NCBI RefSeq assembly: GCF_040611135.1
Contig: NZ_JBEXNL010000022.1
Location: forward strand, 16,985-80,984
DNA: 64,000 bases
Reading direction: 5' to 3'
Origin: Tsukamurella sp040611135
GTDB lineage: Bacteria > Actinomycetota > Actinomycetes > Mycobacteriales > Mycobacteriaceae
The stretch's first letter is position 1, and each line of letters starts with the position of its first letter. Below the pieces are notes generated by a model. That model saw only the letters and a program-made list of their open reading frames with translations, had not been told where the DNA came from and did no database searches. The position numbers and the translations under genes are program-made. Positions 8,237-15,529 of the stretch are shown piece after piece.

Positions 8237-9297
8237 CGCCCCATCAGCTGGCGCCACTGCCGCACCCAGCCGTCGCGCTCGTCGGCGAGGCGGTCGGCGG
8301 GCAGCGTGGCGGCCTTCGGCGGGACGGGTGCGTACTTGGCCCAACTGTCGGGCAGCGCGACGCCGCGGGTCACCGGGTAGACGTACATCTCGTCGGGGAT
8401 GGTGGCCTGCACCGCGGGAGTCAGCAGGAAGTCGATGAGCTTGCGCGCGCCGTCGGGGTTCTTGGTGCCGCGCAGCACACCCGCGTACTCGACCTGCCGG
8501 AAGCAGGTGTCGAGCAGCGCCTTGGTCGGGGGCGCGGCGCCGTCCTTGCCCACCTCGGCCGCGGGCGAGCTGGCGTAGGAGACGACGATCGGCTTCGGGC
8601 CCTTGCCCGACGATCCGGAGAAGTCGGTGGAGTAGGCGGTACTCCAGTTCGGCGCGACGGCCACGTCGTTCGCGCGCAGCGAGCGCCAGTAGTCCTGCCA
8701 GCCCTCGCCGAGGGTCGCGACGGTGCCCGCCAGGAAGGCCGTGCCCGGCGAGGCGAGTTCCGGGTTCTCGACCACGGTGAGCCCGCGGTACTCGGGCTTC
8801 GCGAGGTCCTGATAGGAGACCGGCTCGGGCAGGTTCTTGTCCGTGAAGTACCGGGTGTCGATGTTCACGCACACGTCGCCGAAGTCGACGGCCGTCAGTT
8901 GCGGCATGCCGGCGAGCGCGTACTCCTGCGCGCCGTTCGCGGCAGCGGGCGAGACGTACTCGTCGAAGACCCCGGCGCGCACGGGCCGCGCGGCGTAGGT
9001 GTTGTCGACGCCGAAGGCGACGTCGCCGGGCGGGTTCCCCGGGGTGAGCGACAACTTCGTGGCGAGCTCGCCGCCGTCGCCGAGCTCGACGGTCTTGATC
9101 TTCAGACCGGTCTGCTTGGTGAAGTCGGCGAGCACGTTCTCCGGCAGGTGGAAGCTCGAGTGGGTCACCAATGTCACGGTTCCGGTGGCCGACGGTGCGT
9201 CGCTCGGGCCCGACGGTGCCGTGGACGTCGCGCAGGCGCTGGTGGCGAGGGCCGTCGCGGTCAGGATCGCAAGGCCGAGACGGCCGAGGTTGTTCAT
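8233..9297 (-). CDS. thiB: Thiamine-type ABC transporter substrate-binding lipoprotein (ThiB)
   Basis: The protein has 354 residues. A lipoprotein signal peptide (MNNLGRLGLAILTATALATS then AC) has lipobox TSAC, so it is anchored outside the membrane. The mature part follows ThiB closely: DVAFGVDNTYAARPVRAGVF, SPGTAFLAGTVATLGEGWQDYW, NWSTAYS followed by VVSYASSPAAEV, and a C-terminal end GWVRQWRQLMGR equivalent to E. coli AWISEWQRAVSR. ThiB binds thiamine and its phosphates. The ATG at 9297 is 4 nt after the end of the upstream mannosyltransferase. There is no room for a TPP riboswitch here, and none is visible upstream of that gene. Confidence 0.85.
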   Translation of the reverse strand: MNNLGRLGLAILTATALATSACATSTAPSGPSDAPSATGTVTLVTHSSFHLPENVLADFTKQTGLKIKTVELGDGGELATKLSLTPGNPPGDVAFGVDNTYAARPVRAGVFDEYVSPAAANGAQEYALAGMPQLTAVDFGDVCVNIDTRYFTDKNLPEPVSYQDLAKPEYRGLTVVENPELASPGTAFLAGTVATLGEGWQDYWRSLRANDVAVAPNWSTAYSTDFSGSSGKGPKPIVVSYASSPAAEVGKDGAAPPTKALLDTCFRQVEYAGVLRGTKNPDGARKLIDFLLTPAVQATIPDEMYVYPVTRGVALPDSWAKYAPVPPKAATLPADRLADERDGWVRQWRQLMGR

Positions 9298-9301
9298 CCG
9301 C

Positions 9302-10609
9302 TCAGAGTACGGCGCGTAGGCGCCGCCGCTGCGCAAGGATCAGCGCGACCAGGCCGAGGGCGGCGAGCACCCCCTCGGCCAGAAGGACGGCGCGGAGGAG
9401 ACCGTCGTGCAACCCCACCAGCTTGAGCAGGTCGTCCGTGAAGTGCACGCCGACGTAGTACATCGCGGCGAGCCCGACCGCGAGCGCCGTCGACCACCGG
9501 GTGTACGCGGCGCCGGGGGTCGTGAAGCCTTCGCCGCCGGCCCGGCCGAGTGGACCGTGCACCACCCAGATGAGCAACGGCACGACCCAGACGAAGTGGT
9601 GGATCCACGAGATCGGCGAGCCGAGCAGCCCCAGCAGTTGGACGAGGACGAGCGCGACGAGGGCGTCGCCGCGGCGCACGACCCACCACGCGGCGAACAG
9701 CAGTGCGGCCGCGACGGCAACCGCGACGAGCCAGGCGACGCCGGTCCCCACGTCGTGGCCCACGAACCGCGACACCGCGCCGCGCAGCGCCTGGTTGTCG
9801 GGCTTGGCGGGATCGCCGATCGGCCCGGTGTCGCCGAGCAGCACCGTGAAGTAGCGGCGCGTCTCCGCGGGCAGCAGCAGGTAGCTGATCCCGACGGTGG
9901 CGCCGAAGGTCACCGCCGAGCAGACCGCGGCCCACACCCGGCCGCGCGCGAGCAGGAACAGCCCGCCCACCGCAGGGGTGAGCTTGATGCCGGCCGCGAT
10001 GCCGATCAGGAGGCCGGAGGCACCGTCGACCTCGGCGGGCCGCAGCGCGAGCGCCGGGCCGGGCGCGCTGCGGGCCACGAGGTAGGCGGCCCACACCCCG
10101 AAGGCCATGAGGACGACGTTTATCTGCCCGTAGTCCAGGTTTGTGCGGACGGGGTCGATCCAGAGCGCGCCGGCGGTCCAGAGCAGGGGCAGCTCGCGCG
10201 GCACGTCGCCCAGGCGCGACGGTGCGCCGCGCCCCGCGGCCAGGATGGCGAGGGACATGCGGATCACCAGGAACAACAGCCCCGCGGTGAGCGCCACCCA
10301 GCCGACCGCGACCACCGGGAAGGGCAGGAAACGCAGCGGGAAGAAGAACAGCCCCGCGAACGGCGGGTACGTGAACGGCAGCGGCTGGTCGGGCGTGTAG
10401 TCGCGGAGGGCGAAGTCGTAGAGCCCGCCGTCGGTGACCCGGCGCGCCGCCTCGTAGTAGACCCGCAGGTCCACGAAGTTGAAGTTGTGCCTGCCCGCCA
10501 GAATCCAGACGATGCGGGCCCCGACCGCTGTGAGGAAGAGCGGGAGTGCCGCCCGACGGAGCCCGCCGGCGAGACCGCCGTCGGCCTGCGCGATGCGGTC
10601 CTTGGTCAC
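9302..10609 (-). CDS. GT87 polytopic mannosyltransferase, PimE/Rv2181-like
   Basis: The protein has 435 residues and about 10 transmembrane helices. The GT87/DUF2029 hallmarks are present: the acidic extracytoplasmic motif NFVDLRVYYEAA after helix 1, then GGLYDF, FTYPPFAGLFFFPL and KLTPAVGGLFLLARGR. GT87 enzymes use polyprenyl-phosphate mannose to add alpha-1,2-mannose to phosphatidylinositol mannosides, lipomannan or arabinomannan on the periplasmic face. PimE and the Rv2181 product are the characterised relatives, and I cannot separate them. The start codon is GTG. It is the first gene of the run leading into thiBPQ, with only 4 nt to thiB. Confidence 0.82.
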   Translation of the reverse strand: MTKDRIAQADGGLAGGLRRAALPLFLTAVGARIVWILAGRHNFNFVDLRVYYEAARRVTDGGLYDFALRDYTPDQPLPFTYPPFAGLFFFPLRFLPFPVVAVGWVALTAGLLFLVIRMSLAILAAGRGAPSRLGDVPRELPLLWTAGALWIDPVRTNLDYGQINVVLMAFGVWAAYLVARSAPGPALALRPAEVDGASGLLIGIAAGIKLTPAVGGLFLLARGRVWAAVCSAVTFGATVGISYLLLPAETRRYFTVLLGDTGPIGDPAKPDNQALRGAVSRFVGHDVGTGVAWLVAVAVAAALLFAAWWVVRRGDALVALVLVQLLGLLGSPISWIHHFVWVVPLLIWVVHGPLGRAGGEGFTTPGAAYTRWSTALAVGLAAMYYVGVHFTDDLLKLVGLHDGLLRAVLLAEGVLAALGLVALILAQRRRLRAVL

Positions 10610-10666
10610 GGGTGGACACCTTAGCGATGCTCACGCCCGTTGCGCGAACCGCCGCGGGTCTGGACC

Positions 10667-11431
10667 ATGGAGCGGGTGACTGCTGCACAGGCGAGCCCTC
10701 CCGATCATTCCGCCCTGCGTTCGGCGGTGTCGGGGGCGCGCGCGATCGTCGACGTGGGCGTGGTCGTGGCGGTGCTGGTCGCCACCAATCTCATCGCGCA
10801 CTTCACCGGCAGCTGGGCCGCGCTGCTGGCCGTCCCCGTGTCCGCGGTGCTGCTCATCGGCATCGCCCGGCATCGCGGGCTGGACTGGCACGAGTTGGGG
10901 CTGGGTCGCGAGCACTGGCGGTCCGGTGCGAAGTACGCCGCCGCGGCCGTGTTCGTGGTGGCGGCGGTGATCGCGATCGGCGCGCTGCTGCCGGTGACCC
11001 GCGGGCTCTTCCTCAACGACCGCTACGCCACCTTCTCGACGGCGATCATCGCCTCGATGGTGATCATCCCGCTGCAGACGGTGATCCCGGAGGAGCTCGC
11101 GTTCCGGGGCGCCCTGCACGGCACGCTGTCGCGCGCGATGCACGTCCGCTGGGTCGTGGTGACGGGCTCACTGCTCTTCGGCTTGTGGCACATCGCCTCG
11201 TCGCTGGGGCTGACCAGCGGCAACGCGGGCCTGACGAAGCTGCTCGGCGCCGGCGCGCTGGCGCAGTTCCTCGGCATCGCCGGTGCCGTGCTGGCCACCG
11301 CCTTCGCCGGGTTGGTGTTCACCTGGCTCCGCTCCCGCAGCGGTTCCCTCATCGCCCCCATCGCCCTGCACTGGTGCCTCAACGGCGCCGGCGCCCTGGC
11401 CGCCGCCTTCGCCTGGCAGCTCCTGCGCTGA
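10667..11431 (+). CDS. CPBP-family intramembrane metalloprotease (CAAX/Abi type)
   Basis: The protein has 254 residues and about seven hydrophobic segments. All three CPBP motifs are seen: EELAFRG (paired Glu plus Arg), FGLWHIAS (metal-ligand His) and HWCLNGAG near the C-terminus. The family comprises membrane-embedded metal-dependent proteases related to Rce1; roles in actinobacteria are mostly undefined. ATG at 10667 is used here. A GTG at 10676 preceded by GGAGCG is an equally plausible start. It is divergent from the mannosyltransferase gene with a 57-bp gap. Confidence 0.85.
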   Translation: MERVTAAQASPPDHSALRSAVSGARAIVDVGVVVAVLVATNLIAHFTGSWAALLAVPVSAVLLIGIARHRGLDWHELGLGREHWRSGAKYAAAAVFVVAAVIAIGALLPVTRGLFLNDRYATFSTAIIASMVIIPLQTVIPEELAFRGALHGTLSRAMHVRWVVVTGSLLFGLWHIASSLGLTSGNAGLTKLLGAGALAQFLGIAGAVLATAFAGLVFTWLRSRSGSLIAPIALHWCLNGAGALAAAFAWQLLR

Positions 11432-11460
11432 TCCGTCGCCGCCTGCTTCCGCCTGGTCCG

Positions 11461-11511
11461 CGGGCGTGGCGGGCGTGGCGGGCGTGGCGGCGAGGCGGCG
11501 AGGCGGCGAGG
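11461..11511 (+). repeat. Adjacent micro-tandem repeats: 3 x 9 bp then 3 x 8 bp
   Basis: CGGGCGTGG is repeated perfectly three times (11461-11487), immediately followed by CGGCGAGG three times (11488-11511). The two units are related, as if one arose from the other. Such runs are typical slippage-prone sequence and should vary in copy number between strains. Confidence 0.9.
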
Positions 11512-11529
11512 ATGATCGTTTCGCGCAGC

Positions 11530-11604
11530 TATACGCACAGCGCATACCCATATTTATGCCGGTCAGAGCCGTTTTCTCGTAGTGGGCTATGCACTCTGCG
11601 TATA
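11530..11604. repeat. AT-rich imperfect inverted repeat
   Basis: Arms of about 21-22 nt (11530-11550 and 11583-11604, sharing TATACGCA, GCAT and CCCA) flank a 32-nt AT-rich centre. This could be a large cruciform or terminator, or the ends of a small decayed element. The base composition is well below the surrounding 70% GC. Confidence 0.6.
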
Positions 11605-11714
11605 TCCAAACGCGCAGGTCCAGCGATTTCGGCTCGAGTCGGCCATGCGCCGCGCGTGGGGTGCGGGCACGGGTATCGGGCACCGAGTCAGCCCCATCCC
11701 CGGCTGAACGTTCG

Positions 11715-11796
11715 CGGCTTCCAGCGGGGGACCGAACGCCGCGCAGGGGTCAGACGACCCCTCACCGCACGCACGGCTTCCAGTGGGGCTCGAACG
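11715..11796 (+). repeat. Direct repeat pair flanking a short hairpin
   Basis: CGGCTTCCAGCGGGGGACCGAACG (24 nt, 11715-11738) recurs in diverged form at 11774-11796. Between the copies lies AGGGGTC/AGAC/GACCCCT (11745-11762), a perfect 7-bp stem with a 4-nt loop. The repeat period is 59 bp. Confidence 0.7.
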
Positions 11797-11911
11797 TAGA
11801 GCGGGCGGATCGGTGCCGCGCGGGGGACGACCCACCGCGGCGAGCCGCATCCCACTGCGAGCGACACCCGGCACAACCACGCCCCACAACCCCGCGCTCG
11901 GCGCCAACGCT

Positions 11912-11950
11912 GCCAGCCTGCGCCGCCAGCCTGCGCCGCCAGCCTGCGCT
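11912..11950 (+). repeat. 13-bp tandem repeat, three copies
   Basis: GCCAGCCTGCGCC occurs at 11912-11924 and 11925-11937, and again at 11938-11950 with the last base changed. It lies 12 bp beyond the stop codon of the MFS gene. Confidence 0.9.
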
Positions 11951-11961
11951 ACCAGTCCCCA

Positions 11962-13173
11962 CTACTCCCCGGCGACGGTCCGCTGCTCGCGCGCCGCCGG
12001 CGCGACGAACACCGCGACCGCGACCGCGACGAGCACGAGGATCAGCGCGTAGAGCAGCGTCACGTACTGGCCCAGCGCGCCGATGATCGGCGGGCCGGCG
12101 AGGAAGGACAGGTAGCCGATCGTCGAGACCACCGACACCCGCGCCGCCGCCATCCGCGGATCGTCGGCCGCGGCGGACATGCCCACGGGGAAACCCAGCG
12201 AGGCGCCGAGGCCCCACAGCGCGACGCCCACGTACGCGGCCCAGGTCGGGCCGAAGATCACCAGAGACAGCCCGACGAAGGCCAACGCGCCGCACGTGCG
12301 CAGCGTCCGCACCCGCCCGAACCTGTCCAGCACACCGGTGCCCGCGAGCCGGCCGATCGTCATGAAGGCCACGAAGACCGCGAAGGTCAGCGTGCCGACG
12401 GTCTTCGACGTGCCGTGGTCGTCGACCATGGCCAGCGCGAGCCAGTCGTTGGCGCTGCCCTCGGTCAACGCCATGCCGAGCACCATGAGGCCGATGAGCA
12501 GGGTGCGGGGCTCGCGCCACACGGCGATCCGTTCGCGCCGGGAGACGGGCGCGTGATCGTCGGCGTCGTGCGCCTGGAAGGGGACGTGCCGCAGCGCGAA
12601 CCACCCGGCGACGAGCAGCACGCCGTTCACCACGACCAAGTGCGGCAGCAGCGGCATGTGCGCCGCCTGCGCCGCGGCGGCGGTGAGGGCGCCCGCGACG
12701 GTGCCCATCGAGAACGCCGCGTGGAAGGCGGGCATCACGGTGCGCCCCAGCGCCCGTTCGTTCTCCGCACCGGAGAGGTTCATGCACACGTCGGTGATGC
12801 CGTGCGAAAGTCCGACGAACACCAGCGGCAGCAACGTGAGCGCGTAGTTGCCGGACTGCGCGCCCGCCGCAGCCGCGATCATCGTCACGCCGAGCGCCGG
12901 CAGCGTCACCGCGATCACCCGCCGCGCCCCGAACCGGGCGGCCAGCGCGCCCGACCCGACCAGGCCCAGCACGGACCCGACGGCCAGCCCGAAGGTGAGC
13001 AGGCTCACCTGCAGCGTCGTGGCGCCGAGCTCGTCGCGCACCTGCGGCAGCCGGCCCAGGTAGCTCGCGAAGGTGAGGCCGCTGAGCGCGAAGATCACCG
13101 CGACGGCATTGCGCCAGGCGAGCACCGAGCCCTTTGCCGCGTCCGTCTTCTGCTCCTGGAAGTCCACGCTCAC
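11962..13173 (-). CDS. MFS transporter (YbjJ/MosC-like)
   Basis: The protein has 403 residues and 12 predicted hydrophobic helices. An early ASYLGRLPQVRDELG segment and GSGALAARFGARRVI after helix 2 resemble the MFS signature loop of the YbjJ/MosC-like group. The GTG start at 13173 has an AAGGG Shine-Dalgarno 7 nt upstream. It is divergent from the LacI-family gene, with a perfect palindromic operator between them, so its expression is probably repressed by that regulator. The substrate is unknown; LacI control hints at a sugar or sugar-derived compound. Confidence 0.88.
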   Translation of the reverse strand: MSVDFQEQKTDAAKGSVLAWRNAVAVIFALSGLTFASYLGRLPQVRDELGATTLQVSLLTFGLAVGSVLGLVGSGALAARFGARRVIAVTLPALGVTMIAAAAGAQSGNYALTLLPLVFVGLSHGITDVCMNLSGAENERALGRTVMPAFHAAFSMGTVAGALTAAAAQAAHMPLLPHLVVVNGVLLVAGWFALRHVPFQAHDADDHAPVSRRERIAVWREPRTLLIGLMVLGMALTEGSANDWLALAMVDDHGTSKTVGTLTFAVFVAFMTIGRLAGTGVLDRFGRVRTLRTCGALAFVGLSLVIFGPTWAAYVGVALWGLGASLGFPVGMSAAADDPRMAAARVSVVSTIGYLSFLAGPPIIGALGQYVTLLYALILVLVAVAVAVFVAPAAREQRTVAGE

Positions 13174-13184
13174 CGATCAGCCCT

Positions 13185-13198
13185 TCGAAACGTTTCGA
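13185..13198. promoter_or_regulatory. LacI-type operator
   Basis: TCGAAACGTTTCGA is a perfect 14-bp palindrome with the central CG and AA/TT flanks typical of LacI/GalR operators. It is 12 bp upstream of the MFS start and overlaps the -35 region of the divergent lacI-type gene, whose -10 TAGACT lies at 13210-13215. Confidence 0.8.
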
Positions 13199-13223
13199 TT
13201 ACTGCTTGCTAGACTAGGTCCCC

Positions 13224-14213
13224 ATGACACGCGGGTCAAACCGGATAACGCTGGTGCACGTCGCCGAGGCGGCGGGCGTCTCGCTGTCGACGGCCTCGCA
13301 CGCCTTCGGCGTCGACAAGCCGATCAGCGACGCCACGCGCGCCCGGGTCCTCGCCGCCGCGGCCCAGCTGGGCTACGAGGGCCCCGACCCGCGCGCCCGT
13401 TCCCTGCGCAGCGGCCGCACCGACATCATCGGCGTCCAGGTCGACGACGAGGCCGGGCGCGCCTTCCGCGATCCCGTCATCATCGGCATCCTCGACGGGG
13501 TGTCCGCGGCGCTCGCCTCGAGCCCCACCTCGGTCCTCCTGATCCCCGATTCGGTGCCTGAGGAGCGCCTGCGCACGCTCCCCGTCGACGGGATCGTGGC
13601 CGCGGGGTGCTCCCCCGCGCTCCCCCAGCTCCGGGCCGCGATGAGCAGGCGTTCGGTCCCCGTCGTCACCGCCGGCAACCAGGTCGACGAGATCGGCAGC
13701 GTCGGGGTCGAGAACCGCGCCGCCACGACCCGGCTCACCGATCACCTGAAGGAACTCGGCCACCGCGCGGCGGGCATCGTCCGGCTGCGCCACGGCGACG
13801 TGGAGCGCGCACGCACCGACGCCGCCCGCACGGCGTTCCCGGACGCGCCCGTGGCGGTCACCGCCGACAGCACCATCGACGAGGGTTTCCGCGCCGGCGC
13901 CGAGCTGCTCGACCGCGGTCTCACCGCGATCATCGCGCAGTCGGATCTGTTGGCCGTGGGCGTGATCCGCGCGGCGGAGGTCCGGGGGCTCCGTGTTCCC
14001 GAGGACCTCTCCGTGGTGGGCTTCGACGGTGTCCGGGTGGACGGTTTCGCCCGCACCCTCACCACGATCCGGCAGCCCATCGTCGAGATGGGCCGTCTCG
14101 CGGCGCAGGCGGTACTCGCCGCCCACGACGGTGCGCCGCTGCCCACGCTCGCGATGGAGGTCGAGCTCGTCGTCGGCGACACGACCGGGCCCGCGCCTCA
14201 GGAGCGGAGCTGA
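13224..14213 (+). CDS. LacI/GalR family transcriptional regulator
   Basis: The protein has 329 residues. The N-terminal HTH and hinge helix occupy about residues 8-60 (LVHVAEAAGVSLSTASHAFG, then LGYEGPDPRARSLRSG), followed by a periplasmic-binding-protein-like effector domain (DIIGVQVDDEAGRAF...). The -10 TAGACT ends 8 nt before the ATG and no Shine-Dalgarno is visible, so the transcript is probably leaderless. It likely binds 13185-13198 to regulate itself and the divergent MFS transporter. Its 3' end overlaps the convergent acyltransferase gene by 16 bp. Confidence 0.92.
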   Translation: MTRGSNRITLVHVAEAAGVSLSTASHAFGVDKPISDATRARVLAAAAQLGYEGPDPRARSLRSGRTDIIGVQVDDEAGRAFRDPVIIGILDGVSAALASSPTSVLLIPDSVPEERLRTLPVDGIVAAGCSPALPQLRAAMSRRSVPVVTAGNQVDEIGSVGVENRAATTRLTDHLKELGHRAAGIVRLRHGDVERARTDAARTAFPDAPVAVTADSTIDEGFRAGAELLDRGLTAIIAQSDLLAVGVIRAAEVRGLRVPEDLSVVGFDGVRVDGFARTLTTIRQPIVEMGRLAAQAVLAAHDGAPLPTLAMEVELVVGDTTGPAPQERS

Positions 14214-15529
14214 GCGACCTCGTCGAGCGCCGCCACGAGCAGCTCCGCGTAGTCGTCCGGGTCCGGTACCGCCGTACAGCTACTGGTCACCGACACGGTC
14301 ACCGCGTCGCCCAGGCCGTGCACGCCGTGCGTGAGCCCCATCGCGGGCGAGAGCGCCGGAAATCCTGCGGTGAACACCGATCTCCCGCCCAGCAGCACCA
14401 GGTCCGACGGTCCGCGGTACACGCTCGACAGCACGGTCGCGCCCGCCATCGTCTCGGGCCGCACGGAGGGGTCGAAGGCCCGCACGCCCATGCTCGCCAG
14501 GACCGACGGTGCCGCCTCCTCCGCTGCGCCCACGGTGCGCCACAGCGGGCTCCCCGCCCGGACCCGCGCGCGGTCGAGCGCGCCGGCGATGAGCGCGGGG
14601 CGCTCCGCGGGCGGCACCTCCGGATAGAGCGGCACCGAGACGTTCCCGAAGGCGTTGCGCTCCCCGTTCCGACGCTCCCGAGCGACCATGACCTCGGCGG
14701 CGAGGGCGTCGGGGACCGCGGCACCGCGCCGACGCAGGTACCGCTCGACCGCCAGCGACACCGCGGCGAGCGCGTTCACCGTCACGGTGTGCTCCGACCG
14801 GAGGGAAGCACTGTCGCGCACGACCATCCGCACGTCCCGCGAGGTATCGGGCGGGACGTTGAGCACGGTCAGCGGGGAGCCCGGGACGGGCTCGGGCAGG
14901 TTCCCCGCGCGGGTGCGCCGGTCGATCTCCGCCCTGGCCGGCGAGCTGAGCAGGCCGAGCGCCACCGTCCGCGCCAGCGCGACCGGCAGCCCGACGATGC
15001 CCCGCGCGGCGCGCACCGCGCCCGGCAACGGGTGGAAGACGGGGGCCTCCGGGCCCGGCGCACCGTCGAACAGGGTCCGCGCGATGGCGGACGCGCGGCG
15101 CCCGTCCGCGAGGGCGTGCGCCACCTGCAGCACCACGACGGTTGCCGTTCCCGTGCACCGCGGGGCGCCGGCGATGTGCGGGAGGACGTGCACGCGCCAG
15201 GGCGACACCGTCGCGTCCACCTGGCGCGCGAACAGCCGCGCGAGAGCGGCGGGCACCTCGGCCCAGGTCCGGGCGATGCCCTCGCGCACGTCCACGACGA
15301 CGTTCGGCGCCCAGGCCGGGTGCTCGAGATCGCCTGGGGCGGGCGCGATCCGCAGCCTCAGGTCCGTGATCGACGGTGCGCGGGCGATGACCAGATCCGC
15401 CACCTCGGCCGCGGAGGGCCCGCGGGCGGCGCCGTGGTCGAAGCAGTAGAGCAGGAACTGGTCGCTCGGCACGACCTGGGAAGACCAATGAGTGCGGGCA
15501 TCCCGCGGAGAGAGCAGCCCGCCGATCAC
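14198..15529 (-). CDS. WS/DGAT-like acyltransferase (wax ester/triacylglycerol synthase family)
   Basis: The protein has 443 residues. The acyltransferase active-site motif appears as QVAHALADG (HxxxDG, His at about residue 137), with the second His of the usual HHxxxDG replaced by Ala (preceding VA). The C-terminal half keeps WS/DGAT-like segments (NAFGNVSVPLYPEVP, SSVYRGPSDLVLLG, LTHGVHGLGDAVTVSVTS). The family transfers acyl groups from acyl-CoA to diacylglycerol or long-chain alcohols. The unusual feature is its place: its GTG overlaps the ROK kinase TGA by 4 bp, in an operon with glucan phosphorylase. The acceptor may therefore be sugar-related rather than lipid; that is inference. Confidence 0.75.
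   Translation of the reverse strand: MIGGLLSPRDARTHWSSQVVPSDQFLLYCFDHGAARGPSAAEVADLVIARAPSITDLRLRIAPAPGDLEHPAWAPNVVVDVREGIARTWAEVPAALARLFARQVDATVSPWRVHVLPHIAGAPRCTGTATVVVLQVAHALADGRRASAIARTLFDGAPGPEAPVFHPLPGAVRAARGIVGLPVALARTVALGLLSSPARAEIDRRTRAGNLPEPVPGSPLTVLNVPPDTSRDVRMVVRDSASLRSEHTVTVNALAAVSLAVERYLRRRGAAVPDALAAEVMVARERRNGERNAFGNVSVPLYPEVPPAERPALIAGALDRARVRAGSPLWRTVGAAEEAAPSVLASMGVRAFDPSVRPETMAGATVLSSVYRGPSDLVLLGGRSVFTAGFPALSPAMGLTHGVHGLGDAVTVSVTSSCTAVPDPDDYAELLVAALDEVAQLRS

Larger units (their letters stand above)
11432..11961. other. 530-bp non-coding interval rich in short repeats
   Basis: No credible gene is seen on either strand between the CPBP gene (+) and the MFS gene (-), whose 3' ends face each other. 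The stretch holds two families of short tandem repeats (11461-11511), an AT-rich imperfect inverted repeat (11530-11604), a directly repeated 23-24 bp segment (11715-11738 and 11774-11796), a 7-bp-stem hairpin (11745-11762) and a 13-bp triplet repeat (11912-11950). Its composition varies more than that of its neighbours. Confidence 0.7.

Noticed and set aside
10610..10666. TPP riboswitch upstream of the mannosyltransferase-thiBPQ run
   Set aside because: The 57-bp gap has no CUGAGA or ACCUGA-type thi-box elements and is too short for the aptamer.
11715..11800. tRNA-like T-arm sequences in minus-strand direct repeats (GTTCGAGCCCC, GTTCGGTCCCC)
   Set aside because: Only a T-loop-like segment is present. 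No anticodon stem, acceptor stem or CCA could be assembled around either copy.
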